A stretch of 64,000 nucleotides of DNA from Microbacterium oleivorans (GTDB lineage Bacteria; Actinomycetota; Actinomycetes; Actinomycetales; Microbacteriaceae), in the NCBI RefSeq assembly GCF_001644225.1, contig NZ_LSTV01000002.1:17545-81544 (forward strand). Direction: 5' to 3'. Position numbers and translations under genes: made by a program. Positions 8,491-17,196 of the stretch are shown here, in pieces. Numbering within the stretch: position 1 is the stretch's first letter; each line of letters begins with the position of its first letter. The notes beneath the pieces were generated by a model. That model worked only from the letters and a program-made list of their open reading frames with translations. It had not been told where the DNA came from and ran no database searches.

Positions 8491-9411
8491 CTAGGAGCGA
8501 GCTGAGAGGCGGTCGCGATCGGCGCTGCGCGCGTCGCTGTACACCATGGCCGTCGATCCGCCGACGGCGAGCACGATCGCCATGGCGCCGATCGGCGAGG
8601 GCAGCGCCGGGGAGACGACGAGCGCGATGAGGATCGCCAGCACCGGCGGCAGGGCGTTCGTCACCGGCGAGACGACCGACGCGCGTCCGCGACTGAGCGC
8701 CATCACCAGCAGCAGGGCGCCCACGGCGTTCAACAGCTGCGTCGCCGCCGTCAGCACCGGCGCCTGCCACGGCGCATCGACCGGGATGCCGCCCATCATC
8801 GCGATCGCGACGGGCACCAGCAGCAGCCCACCCACCGTCATCCAGAGGAACGTCGTCGCATCATTCACCCCGTCGACGGCGGCCGCGCGCATGAGGAACG
8901 CCTGGATCCCCCAGGCGAGGCAGACGCCGACCGCCAGCGGCATCCACGGTCCGGTCCCGGCGGCCTCCGACGGGCTCGTCACCCCGAACAGCACCAACGC
9001 CACGAGCACGGCACCGAGCCCCGCCAGCGCGAGCACCGACAGTCGCTCCCGCAGCAGCAGGACGGCCAGGACGACGGTCACCGCCGGCGAGACCGACACG
9101 ATCGGGAAGACGAGGTAGGCCGGCCCGATCACGAGCGCGTGGAACAGCAGCAGCTGCCCGCCGGCACCCAGCAACCCGATGGTGAGACCTCGGACCGTCG
9201 CCGATATCCGGCGGTCGATCCGCTGCCCACGGGTGATGACGGCCGCCGGGACGAGCATCGTGACCGCCCAGATCACGTAGATCATCTCCTGCGGGTATCC
9301 GTAGAGCTCGCTCGGCGCCGCCGAGAACGCACCCCACACCCCCCACGTGACCACGAGCAGCGCGGCGTAGGGGATCCACGACCGCGGCGACGTCACGGCT
9401 GCGGTGTTCAC
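8491..9411 (-). CDS. EamA/DMT-superfamily transporter
   Basis: A 306-residue integral membrane protein with ten hydrophobic segments in two EamA halves (about 15-145 and 155-290). The inner repeat shows PAVTVVLAVLLLRERLSVLALAGLGAVL, the hallmark end of the first DMT half. The GTG start at 9411 overlaps the stop of the upstream sugar-kinase gene by 4 bp (GTGA), so it is coupled to the amino-sugar catabolic genes. It probably exports a metabolite or takes up a monosaccharide; DMT proteins do both, and the sequence does not decide. Last gene of the operon 12809 to 8491. Confidence 0.85.
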   Translation of the reverse strand: MNTAAVTSPRSWIPYAALLVVTWGVWGAFSAAPSELYGYPQEMIYVIWAVTMLVPAAVITRGQRIDRRISATVRGLTIGLLGAGGQLLLFHALVIGPAYLVFPIVSVSPAVTVVLAVLLLRERLSVLALAGLGAVLVALVLFGVTSPSEAAGTGPWMPLAVGVCLAWGIQAFLMRAAAVDGVNDATTFLWMTVGGLLLVPVAIAMMGGIPVDAPWQAPVLTAATQLLNAVGALLLVMALSRGRASVVSPVTNALPPVLAILIALVVSPALPSPIGAMAIVLAVGGSTAMVYSDARSADRDRLSARS

Positions 9412-10355
9412 ACAGGGAGGACGTCGGGCACCACGACGCCGGCGCAGCGCATGGCGTACAGCGCGCTCCCGAGGTCGGGGCTGTAACGCGGCGCGACGAC
9501 GGTGTAGGCGCCGGCACGGGTCAGCGCTTCGACGAACAGGTCGCGGTACAGCGGGGCCGAGAACATCCCGCCGGAGTACGACACGACCACCTCTTCGTCC
9601 TCCGCATACTCCAGCGCGGTGCGGGCGGCGGTCACGAGTTCGACGAGCGCATCAGCGCCGTCCACGAGAACGGCTCGCGCCGCGGGGTCGCCGGCCTCGG
9701 CGGCATCCATCACCGTCTTCGACAGGTCGGCGATCGCGGTGCGCTGCGCGCCCCACTCCCCCATCACCGTGCCGATCGCGTCGAGATCCTCCGTGACACC
9801 GAGTCGCGTGCGCATCGCGTCGTAGAGGTGCGTGCGCGGGCTGCGCCCGTCGGCCATCCGGCTGAACAGGGTGAGCCCGCGGATGCCGACCCAGTACCCC
9901 GATCCCTCGTCGCCGAAGATCTCGCTCCAGCCGCCGACCCGGTGGCCGACCCCGCCCCGCTCGCCGTAGGACATCGACCCGGTGCCCGCGATGACGTTGA
10001 TGCCGTCGCGCCCGCCGAGGGACCCCGCCCAGCCACCGAGCATGTCGTTCCCGCAGGTGTAGCGCTCGTGGCCGAGGACCCTCCGGGCGATGTCCTGGAC
10101 GCGCGGGACGTCGGCGCTCGCCTCACCGTACCCGGGCACCCCGAAGAAGGTGTGCGCGATGTCATCGGTGCGGATGCCGGCATCCGCCGTCACATCGGCG
10201 ATGCCGTCGCGCAGCACCCGCTCGAGGACGCCGATACCGCCGCCGAAGTAGTACGAGGTGGGCTGGGTCGAGGTCGCGAGTGTCGCGCCGTGCTCGTCGA
10301 TCAGACGGAAGGCGGTCTTGGTCCCGCCCCCGTCGACCCCGAGATAGGCGGTCAT
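9408..10355 (-). CDS. BadF/BadG/BcrA/BcrD-type sugar kinase, probable galactosamine or N-acetylhexosamine kinase
   Basis: A 315-residue ASKHA-fold kinase of the N-acetylglucosamine-kinase-like group: phosphate-1 motif GVDGGGTKT (6-14), GVPGYGE, central INVIAGTGSMSYG phosphate-2/adenosine region, GWSEIFGDEGSGYW and the C-terminal VVSYSGGMF. It would phosphorylate a cytoplasmic hexosamine at O6. Next to AgaS (4-bp overlap upstream) and an aldolase pair, GalN or GalNAc is the likeliest substrate. The ATG at 10355 lies within the 3' end of agaS. GlcNAc kinase is the alternative. Confidence 0.82.
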   Translation of the reverse strand: MTAYLGVDGGGTKTAFRLIDEHGATLATSTQPTSYYFGGGIGVLERVLRDGIADVTADAGIRTDDIAHTFFGVPGYGEASADVPRVQDIARRVLGHERYTCGNDMLGGWAGSLGGRDGINVIAGTGSMSYGERGGVGHRVGGWSEIFGDEGSGYWVGIRGLTLFSRMADGRSPRTHLYDAMRTRLGVTEDLDAIGTVMGEWGAQRTAIADLSKTVMDAAEAGDPAARAVLVDGADALVELVTAARTALEYAEDEEVVVSYSGGMFSAPLYRDLFVEALTRAGAYTVVAPRYSPDLGSALYAMRCAGVVVPDVLPV

Positions 10356-11503
10356 CGCGCGGCGTCCTCCGACCGGGGGTGCGGGTAGACGGTGACACCC
10401 TGGACGACGCGGTTGACCGTCCCGCCGGGGAACGGGTTGTCGGGCGTGCATCCGGCCTTCACCGACGCGTGGAGCGCCAGCAACTGCGCGAACACCACGG
10501 CGGTGAGACCGCGGTAGGCGTCGGGGAGGCCGTCGACGCCGGGGAGCGGGTAGTCGGTGGCCGACCCCTCGCCCGCACCGCCGACACGCACGACCCGTCC
10601 GGGGGCGACACCCTGCAGCTCGGTCACGATGTCGTCGTCGTAGCGCGCCGTGTAGGCGTCGGCGGAGCGGTACACGACGACGAGCGTCGTCTCGTCGACG
10701 ACGGCCTTGGGTCCGTGGCGGAATCCGAGCGGCGAGTCGAAGAGACCGACGACGGTGCCCGCCGTCAGCTCGAGGAGCTTCAGCGCGGACTCCCGCGCGA
10801 GCCCGGTCAACGACCCGGCGCCGAGGTAGACGACGCGCTCGATCCGGCGGTCGAGGAGGGCCCCGATGCGGTCGTCGAGCGCGAAGAGCCGCTCGGCCTC
10901 GTCGGCGAGCGCGTCGACGACACCGTCGCGCTCCTCCTCGAAGAGGAGCAGGCAGGCGAGCACCATCGACGTGAAGCTCGACGTCATGGCAAATCCGGAG
11001 TCGTTGGTCTCCTCCGGCATCCCCACGACGAGCGAGGTCGCCGTGTCGGCGTGGGCCCGCGCGAGATCGCCCGACAGGTCGCACGTGATCACGACGTGCG
11101 ACACGTCCGTCAGGAAGCGGTCGGCGAGCTCGGTCGCCGCGGCGCTCTCGGGGCTGTTGCCCGACCGCGCGAATGAGATGAGCAGAGTCGGGAGATCCTC
11201 GGCGAAGACGGTTTCGGGGCTGGCGACGATGTCTGTCGTCGCGACGGCGTCGACGCGGCGGGCGAGCACCGTCCGCAGTGCGGGGGCGATGACGTCGCCG
11301 GCGAAGGCCGACGTGCCCGCGCCCGTCAGCACGATGCGCAGCGACGGGTCCGCGAGCCGGGGCGCGAGGAAGGCGGCCACCTCGTCGCGGCGCGCGCGCA
11401 GCGCCGCCGCCGTCTCGTGCCACATGCGCGGCTGGCGGCGGATCTCGGCGTACGTCGCGGTGAGTTCCCGGACGACCTCGGCGTCGTTGTGGATGATGGT
11501 CAT
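10352..11503 (-). CDS. agaS: SIS-domain sugar isomerase/deaminase (AgaS family)
   Basis: A 383-residue protein with two SIS domains: the first has RIVLTGAGTSAFAGD (about 57-71) and ISFARSGNSPES, the second has VVYLGAGSLTGLARESALKLLELTAG. The AgaS/GlmS-like layout, including SPLGFRHGPKAVVDETTL and CTPDNPFPGGTVNRVVQGV near the end, is typical of galactosamine-6-phosphate deaminase/isomerases, which convert GalN-6-P to tagatose 6-phosphate plus ammonia. It is flanked by a KbaZ-like protein (7 bp upstream) and a sugar kinase, which fits that reaction. Cytoplasmic. Start ATG at 11503. Confidence 0.88.
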   Translation of the reverse strand: MTIIHNDAEVVRELTATYAEIRRQPRMWHETAAALRARRDEVAAFLAPRLADPSLRIVLTGAGTSAFAGDVIAPALRTVLARRVDAVATTDIVASPETVFAEDLPTLLISFARSGNSPESAAATELADRFLTDVSHVVITCDLSGDLARAHADTATSLVVGMPEETNDSGFAMTSSFTSMVLACLLLFEEERDGVVDALADEAERLFALDDRIGALLDRRIERVVYLGAGSLTGLARESALKLLELTAGTVVGLFDSPLGFRHGPKAVVDETTLVVVYRSADAYTARYDDDIVTELQGVAPGRVVRVGGAGEGSATDYPLPGVDGLPDAYRGLTAVVFAQLLALHASVKAGCTPDNPFPGGTVNRVVQGVTVYPHPRSEDAAR

Positions 11504-11510
11504 CAGCGTC

Positions 11511-12809
11511 TCACTTTCCGTCGTTGTCGTCTGCCGTCGCGGCCGCGTACACGCGCAGCACGTCGCGCACCCGGTCGATCGCCAGGTCGGCGGGGTCCGC
11601 GGTCAACTCGCCGGCGCGCACCCGCTCGAACTGGGCCGGCAGGTACTGGCTGAGCAGGGGTTCGGGGATGCCGCAGGCGCGCAGGTTCGTGAAGAGCCGC
11701 TGCACCGCGGCATCGATCGCAGGGACCGGCCAGTAGTACCGGACGCGGTCGCTGTAGCTGTAGGCCCGGGCGAGGGCCTGCTCGGTGTCGGTGCCCTCGT
11801 AGTAGGACTCCCACCACGAGGGGTCGGCGAGCATGGTGCTCTCGATCGTCTCGCGCAGCTGCGACTGCTCGCCGGTCGGCACGATCTCCCGCTCGATGGC
11901 GGCGAGGGCGAACAGCGCCTCGCGAAGGGCGAACGTCAGGCCCGGCCCGACCTTCAGGACGGCCCAGTGCGCCCGCACGAGTTCCCGCAGCAGCTCCTGC
12001 CGCTGGTAGTCAGTGGAGTGGGCTTCGAAGACCATGCCGGGCTCATCGTCGAGGACGTGACGGAGTTCGGTGGTCGCCTCGGGCTTGTAGTCGACGACGT
12101 CGAGGTGGTCGAACTCGACGGCGGGCTGCACGACGAGGGCGATGACCCGGGGCCACACGTCCGCGAGCCCGGCGTCGGCGATCGCCCGCCGGTGGATCTC
12201 GAGGGTGCGGCGCGCGAAGGCGGGCGTCGTGGGCTGCAGATCCTCGAGCTTCTCGGCGGCGCCGCCGGGCGTCGGGACCTCGGTGCCGATGACGTAGACC
12301 AGCGAGGCGGGGTCGACACCGGCATCCGCGGCCGCCTGCTCGGCCACGGCGAGAAGGCGGACGGCGCGTGCGGCGACCACCTCATCCGACAGCGGAGCGG
12401 TCTCGCCGGCGCAGGGCATGCTGCAGTCGAGGTGGATCTTCGAGTAGCCGGCCGTCACGTACGCCCGGACCAGGTCCTCGGCCTTGCCCATCGCGGACTC
12501 GGCGTCCTCTTTGCGCCACCGGTTCGGTCCGAGGTGGTCGCCGCCGAGGATCAGCCGGTGCTGCGGGAACCCCTCCTCCGCCGCGATGGCCTCCACGTCG
12601 GCTCGGAACTGGGCGGGCGTGCGGCCGGTGTACCCGCCGAACTGGTCGACCTGGTTCGAGGTCGCCTCCACGAGCAGCGGCGTGCCGTCGGCGACGCTCT
12701 GCCGCATCGCGGCGCGCAGCACGAGCGGGTGCGCCGAGCACACGGAGTAGATGCCTTCACTGGCGCCCGACTTGTGTCGCTCCACGAGGGAGATCAGTGG
12801 ATTGCTCAT
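11511..12809 (-). CDS. kbaZ: GatZ/KbaZ-like D-tagatose-bisphosphate aldolase subunit
   Basis: A 432-residue TIM-barrel protein of the GatZ/KbaZ (AgaZ) family: GIYSVCSAHPLVLRAAM near 20, LVEATSNQVDQFGGYTG, LGGDHLGPNRW, KIHLDCSMPCA, YVIGTEVPTPGG and FEAHSTDYQ are family signatures. In E. coli, KbaZ is needed for full activity of the catalytic subunit KbaY; older work proposed a tagatose-6-phosphate kinase role. A KbaY-like gene is present at 20720. ATG 12809 was chosen; the spacing to GTAAGTGAG is acceptable. First gene of the leftward operon, controlled from the TGAGCG-rich region upstream. Confidence 0.88.
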   Translation of the reverse strand: MSNPLISLVERHKSGASEGIYSVCSAHPLVLRAAMRQSVADGTPLLVEATSNQVDQFGGYTGRTPAQFRADVEAIAAEEGFPQHRLILGGDHLGPNRWRKEDAESAMGKAEDLVRAYVTAGYSKIHLDCSMPCAGETAPLSDEVVAARAVRLLAVAEQAAADAGVDPASLVYVIGTEVPTPGGAAEKLEDLQPTTPAFARRTLEIHRRAIADAGLADVWPRVIALVVQPAVEFDHLDVVDYKPEATTELRHVLDDEPGMVFEAHSTDYQRQELLRELVRAHWAVLKVGPGLTFALREALFALAAIEREIVPTGEQSQLRETIESTMLADPSWWESYYEGTDTEQALARAYSYSDRVRYYWPVPAIDAAVQRLFTNLRACGIPEPLLSQYLPAQFERVRAGELTADPADLAIDRVRDVLRVYAAATADDNDGK

Positions 12810-12810
12810 A

Positions 12811-12933
12811 CGCTCACTTACTTGTCCGGTGGTGGCCGACGATGGTGACGGTCGGCTTTGCCAGTATGAGCGAACGCGTAGGATGCCTGTCTGAGACCGC
12901 GTCAATCGCTCACAATTTCTGCTCGTCTGAGCG
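12811..12933. promoter_or_regulatory. Divergent promoter region with four TGAGCG operator elements
   Basis: TGAGCG-type elements occur at 12811-12816 (as CGCTCA), 12867-12873 (TGAGCGA), 12906-12912 (TCGCTCA) and 12928-12933 (TGAGCG), in a gap of 286 bp between the leftward kbaZ operon and the rightward GH114 gene. The same element is clustered in the other two divergent gaps of this locus, so these are probably sites of the local DeoR regulator. The rest of the gap shows no gene. Confidence 0.7.
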
Positions 12934-13095
12934 TCAGAGTGATCGAAATGTCCGTTCGGCTCCAGAACGCGCAGTCGCCGTGCGTGTTCGATCAGGACGC
13001 ATGACCGAATCCTCCGGCACCCTCGCCGCCCGGATCGAGGCGGGTCTACCGTGACGCCCGACGCCCCGACCGTGGGCGCTGACAAGGAGAAGATC

Positions 13096-14562
13096 GTGCC
13101 TCATTCCCCCCGCACATCGACTCGGGAACGCCTCCGTTCCCGGGTGATCGTGGCATCGGTGGCCGCGCTGGCCACCGCCGCCGCCGGCCTGCTCGCCGCC
13201 GCGCCGGCATCGGCCGCCACCACCACGCTCGCCCCCACCTCGCTCACCACGACGGCGGGAGCCATCGGATCCGGTCAGACGGTGTCCGCCCTCGCCGTCA
13301 AGGACCACACCGGCACCCAGGACGTCTGGGACAAGTACGTCGAGTTCACCGGGGCCTACGCCGGGTACCGCACCTACACCGTGCCGTCCTCCGTCGCACC
13401 GTCGAGCGTCACCGGCATCCAGGTGTCGGCGAACTACCGCGGACCCGCGCCGGCGCAGCAGACGTGGACCTGGTCGCTCTACAACTGGTCGACCAGCAGC
13501 TGGACGAGTGTGGGGACGAACGCCGGTGCGCCCTCGTGGGGATCGTGGAAGACCCTCACGTTCGCCTCTCCCACCGCCGCATCCGCGTTCGTGAACAGCT
13601 CCGGATCGGTGCGCGTGCAGCTGAAGGCCGGCAACTCATCGGATGCCGCGAACCTCGACTGGGAGTCGCTCACCGTCACGTCCTCGGGCGGCTCGACGCC
13701 GACACCCACGCCCACGCCGACCCCCTCGACCGGCGTCACGCTGCCGCCCGCCAACGGCGGCTTCTCGTACCAGCTCGGCGGCGCCTACACGCCGGAGTCG
13801 GGGGTGAGCGTGGTCAGCCGTGACCGTCTCGTCGCCCCGGCCGGATCGAGCTTCTACAACATCTGCTACGTCAACCTGCTGCAGACCCAGCCCGACCAGG
13901 CCGGTCAGTCCACGACCAACCCCGGATACGGCACGACGCAGTGGTGGAAGAACAATCACCCCGACCTGCTGCTGCGCGACGGCAGCGGCAACCTCGTGAT
14001 CGACGCCGGGTGGAACGAGGCGATCTTCGACGTGCGGACGGCCACCAAGCGCGCACAGCTGCTCGAGATCCAGAAGCCGTGGTTCGACGCGTGCAAGGCG
14101 TCGGGCTACCAGGCGATCGAGCCCGACAACCTCGACGTGTTCCTCCGCTCGAAGAACTACCTGACGTTCGCTCGGACGCGCGACTACCTGAAGCTCGTCA
14201 TCCCGTACGTGCACTCCATCGGGCTCGCGATCGGCCAGAAGAACACCGCCGAGGCCGGCCAGGGGTACGGCGGCATCGGCAAGACGTTCGTCGACACCGT
14301 CTCGCCGGCGCAGGGCTTCGACTTCGCGATCGCCGAGGAGTGCGCCGCGTACTGGGAGTGCGCCTCTTACACCTCGGTCTACGGTCCGCTCGTGTTCGAG
14401 ATCGAGTACACCGACAACAACCCCAACCGCGTCCACAACGGGACGACGAAGACCTCGTTCCAGGCGATCTGCGCCGATGACGGGGCGAGCCGCGGCATCA
14501 TCCTCCGCGACCGAGACGTCGTCCCCGCCGGAACCGCGGGATACTCGTACCAGTCCTGCTGA
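13096..14562 (+). CDS. Secreted GH114 endo-alpha-1,4-polygalactosaminidase family protein
   Basis: A 488-residue secreted enzyme. Residues 1-40 are a signal peptide ending ASA. Residues 42-198 form a beta-rich, Trp/Tyr-rich module resembling a carbohydrate-binding domain. A TPTPTPTPTP linker (201-210) precedes a GH114 domain (about 212-488), with FYNICYVN near 253 and the family motif IEPDNLD, whose EPDN (342-345) carries a conserved acidic residue. GH114 enzymes cut alpha-1,4-galactosamine polymers. GTG 13096 is preferred over an upstream GTG at 13051 because AAGGAGAAG lies just before it and it gives a clean signal peptide. It is transcribed away from the galactosamine-type catabolic operon. 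Confidence 0.88.
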   Translation: MPHSPRTSTRERLRSRVIVASVAALATAAAGLLAAAPASAATTTLAPTSLTTTAGAIGSGQTVSALAVKDHTGTQDVWDKYVEFTGAYAGYRTYTVPSSVAPSSVTGIQVSANYRGPAPAQQTWTWSLYNWSTSSWTSVGTNAGAPSWGSWKTLTFASPTAASAFVNSSGSVRVQLKAGNSSDAANLDWESLTVTSSGGSTPTPTPTPTPSTGVTLPPANGGFSYQLGGAYTPESGVSVVSRDRLVAPAGSSFYNICYVNLLQTQPDQAGQSTTNPGYGTTQWWKNNHPDLLLRDGSGNLVIDAGWNEAIFDVRTATKRAQLLEIQKPWFDACKASGYQAIEPDNLDVFLRSKNYLTFARTRDYLKLVIPYVHSIGLAIGQKNTAEAGQGYGGIGKTFVDTVSPAQGFDFAIAEECAAYWECASYTSVYGPLVFEIEYTDNNPNRVHNGTTKTSFQAICADDGASRGIILRDRDVVPAGTAGYSYQSC

Positions 14563-14576
14563 GGGCACCAGCACGG

Positions 14577-14605
14577 GGGCGCCGCACGGATTCCGTGCGG
14601 CGCCC
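14577..14605. terminator. Bidirectional terminator hairpin
   Basis: GGGCGCCGCACGGA (14577-14590) and TCCGTGCGGCGCCC (14592-14605) form a perfect 14-bp stem with a one-base spacer. It lies between the convergent GH114 gene and the lipoprotein gene whose stop begins at 14606. Confidence 0.8.
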
Positions 14606-16333
14606 TCAGCGTGTGGTGTGGACGACGCGCACGAATCGGACGACGAGGTCGTCGGCTCCCTCGGCGAGGGCGACGCGCAGGCGCGTACCCGCCGCGAGCG
14701 CACCCTCGGGGAGGGCGATCGTCGCGGTGCGCCAGGCGCCCGAGTCGGTGCGGTCGACGGCCGCCGTCGCCCCGGCATCCGTCTCGAGCGAGAACGAGCC
14801 CGTGCCGCGATCCAGGAACGTCACCTTCACGACATCGCGACCGGCGGATGCCGCGGCGAACCGCTCGTCGACCTCGAAGACGAACCCCGTGTCGCCGTCC
14901 GCGACCGACGTCGACAACCCTTCGTACGCGGTGCCGTTGTCCTCCTCGAAGACGTGGACGTGCGCATCGACGTCGGTGCGGTGTGCGACCGACCCGGGCT
15001 CGTCGACCTGCACGAGCCAGCGTTCGAGGTTGCGGACCCAGGGGCGGGCGGGCCAGGCGGCGGGGTCGTCGAAGGGCGGCGGCGGGTCGTCGCCCGCCCA
15101 GTACCGGTCCTCCGCGTCGCGCAGGGCGGCCCAGGCGTCCGCCGACGTGTCGGCCTTCTGCCCGATCGACAGCCGCAGCCAGTCCCAGTGCTCGGGGTAC
15201 TCGGCCATGTACGAGGGCCCGGGGACGACGTACATCCAGTTCACACGTAGCTGCAGGGCCTTCAGGTTCGACATGACGACCGCGTAGTACGGGTCGTCGG
15301 TCATGTAACCGCAGTCGGTGTAGCACTCGTTCTCGGTGCCCACGACGAACCGTCCCGAGTGGATCGGCAGCGACTCGTCCACGGTCATGTGCCCGTCGGG
15401 CTGGATGTGGGAACCGTAGGCGGGCGCCTCGCTGAGGTGGAAGTTGAAGAGTTCGGTGATGCCGGTCCGGATCCCCATGCCGGCCTCCACCGCCTCCTTC
15501 GCGAGCAGGTTCTGCGCGTCGCCGAACGGGCCGAAGGGGTAGTCCTCCCCCGTGAAGACGAGCTTGTGCGCGTTGTCGCCGAAGAGCTCGACGAGGTCGG
15601 TCCAGGCGTGCCGGTACCAGGTGAGGTAGGTCCGCTCGTCGAGCGTCCCCGCGTCGGCAGCGGCCTGGATCATCTCGTAGTCGTACTCGGCCCAGGTGAA
15701 GGCGCCGGGGACGTAGACGAACCGCAGCCGGGGGTTGTCGGCCAGGCCCCCGTCGACGAAGAGCTCGCGGTAGGTGTCGAGCAGGTGACCCCACACGCAC
15801 TCGTCCCAGATGGGCAGGTGCCGCTGGCCGTCGTAGTCGGGACCGACGGATGCCACGCCGCAGTCCGCAGCGACCCACTCCGGCGCCCAGTCCTCACCCG
15901 AGGCGAACACCCGCATCCAGAAGTCACCCCGCTGTTGCAGCTGCGCGTCGAGGCCGTCGAAGCTCAGCCCCTGCGCCTCACCGCGGGACTCGCGGTCGAG
16001 GCCGCCGTCCGCGGTCGGCTGGATCTGCCGCCACGAGACGTCGACCGATCTGACCGCGACGAGCTCATCGGCATCCTCCTCCTCGGAGAAGTAGCCCGAG
16101 TTCGGTGCGGGGCGCGTCCACTCCGGGAGCGACCAGTCGTCGCCGTCCACGACCGTCGGGGTGCCGGGAGAGGCGTCGACGAGATTGTGGCGCGGGCCGA
16201 TGTCGAGGTCGACGCCGCTCGGCTCGGCCGTCGGGAGCGACGTCCGGTCGGGCTCTTCGTCGGATGTCACCGTGCACCCGGCGAGCAGAGCGGCTGCGAC
16301 GAGCGCCACGATCGCGGGGCGCGCACGCCTCAT
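14606..16333 (-). CDS. Exported lipoprotein with a glycoside-hydrolase-like TIM-barrel and C-terminal beta module
   Basis: A 575-residue predicted lipoprotein; signal IVALVAAALLAGC with lipidated Cys20, then an acidic linker. Residues about 80-420 look like a glycosidase barrel: a strand with VDVSWRQIQP, FWMRVFASGEDWAPEW, FVYVPGAFTWAEYDYE, KLVFTGEDYPFG, TENECYTDCG and WMYVVPGPSYMAEYPEHWDW, with several strand-end Glu/Asp candidates (EDY, TENE). Residues about 450-575 form a beta-sandwich-like binding module. I cannot place it in a named family. ATG 16333 overlaps the permease stop (ATGA), so it is coupled to the importer at 16330-19503 and probably trims or binds the polymer at the cell surface. 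Confidence 0.7.
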   Translation of the reverse strand: MRRARPAIVALVAAALLAGCTVTSDEEPDRTSLPTAEPSGVDLDIGPRHNLVDASPGTPTVVDGDDWSLPEWTRPAPNSGYFSEEEDADELVAVRSVDVSWRQIQPTADGGLDRESRGEAQGLSFDGLDAQLQQRGDFWMRVFASGEDWAPEWVAADCGVASVGPDYDGQRHLPIWDECVWGHLLDTYRELFVDGGLADNPRLRFVYVPGAFTWAEYDYEMIQAAADAGTLDERTYLTWYRHAWTDLVELFGDNAHKLVFTGEDYPFGPFGDAQNLLAKEAVEAGMGIRTGITELFNFHLSEAPAYGSHIQPDGHMTVDESLPIHSGRFVVGTENECYTDCGYMTDDPYYAVVMSNLKALQLRVNWMYVVPGPSYMAEYPEHWDWLRLSIGQKADTSADAWAALRDAEDRYWAGDDPPPPFDDPAAWPARPWVRNLERWLVQVDEPGSVAHRTDVDAHVHVFEEDNGTAYEGLSTSVADGDTGFVFEVDERFAAASAGRDVVKVTFLDRGTGSFSLETDAGATAAVDRTDSGAWRTATIALPEGALAAGTRLRVALAEGADDLVVRFVRVVHTTR

Positions 16334-17196
16334 CCCTTCATGCCCGACATCGTCATCGTCTGCACGAAGTGCTTCTGCGCGAAGAGGAAGAAGAGCACGA
16401 GCGGCAGCGTCGCGACGACGTTCGAGGCCATGAGCAGCGACCACTGCGTGCGGCGGGTGCCCTGGAAGTTGGCGATACCGAGCTGGATCGTGAAAAGGTC
16501 ATCGTTGTTGATCGCGATGAGCGGCCAGATCAGGTCGTTCCACGAGCTCAGCAGGGTGAAGATCGCGAGGGTCGCGATCGCGGGCTTCGCCAGGGGCAGC
16601 ACGATCCGCAGGAACGTCTGCAGGCGGTTCGCGCCGTCGATCGCGGCGGCCTCCTCGACCTCCTTCGGCAGCGACAGGAAGAACTGCCGCATGAGGAAGA
16701 TGCCGAAGGCCGACGCGAGCCACGGCACGAAGGCGGCGGCGAGGGTGTCGATGAGGCCGATGCGTGTGAACAGGATGTACGTCGGGATCATCAGCAGCTG
16801 TGTCGGGATCATGATCGTCGCGACGATCATGAAGAAGCCGACGTTGCGACCGCGGAAGTGCAGCCGGGCGAAGCCGTAACCCGCGAGCGAGCACAGGATG
16901 ACGTGCGAGACGATCGCGACGACCGAGACGATGACGCTGTTGAGCAGCCAGCGCAGCACATCCGTCGTCGTGAACAGCGCGACGAAGCCGTCGAGGGTCA
17001 GCGCGGACGGGATGAACGGCGGCGGGAACTTCACGAGGTCCGACGCGGGCGAGACCGACGCGAGCACCATCTGCGCGAACGGGATGACGAACAGCAGCGC
17101 GACCGGGGCGAGGACGAAGTGCCATCCGCTCACGCGCCGGCGACGGGGACGCGGCGCCTCGAGGTCGGGTGTGCGGGTGAGGGTTGCGAGGGCCAT
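16330..17196 (-). CDS. Sugar ABC importer permease, MalG/UgpE type
   Basis: A 288-residue inner-membrane permease with six membrane segments and the EAA loop EAAAIDGANRLQTFLRIVLP that docks the ATPase. The C-terminal location of the loop and the short N-terminal tail place it in the MalG/UgpE group. ATG 17196 overlaps the stop of the partner permease (TGATG), and its own stop overlaps the lipoprotein start. Third gene of the operon that begins with the binding protein at 19503. No ATPase gene accompanies it. Confidence 0.9.
   Translation of the reverse strand: MALATLTRTPDLEAPRPRRRRVSGWHFVLAPVALLFVIPFAQMVLASVSPASDLVKFPPPFIPSALTLDGFVALFTTTDVLRWLLNSVIVSVVAIVSHVILCSLAGYGFARLHFRGRNVGFFMIVATIMIPTQLLMIPTYILFTRIGLIDTLAAAFVPWLASAFGIFLMRQFFLSLPKEVEEAAAIDGANRLQTFLRIVLPLAKPAIATLAIFTLLSSWNDLIWPLIAINNDDLFTIQLGIANFQGTRRTQWSLLMASNVVATLPLVLFFLFAQKHFVQTMTMSGMKG

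Noticed and set aside
14606..16333. Calling the lipoprotein a GH42 beta-galactosidase
   Set aside because: Some barrel-like phrases are similar, but I cannot find the GH42 catalytic motifs in proper order; left unassigned.
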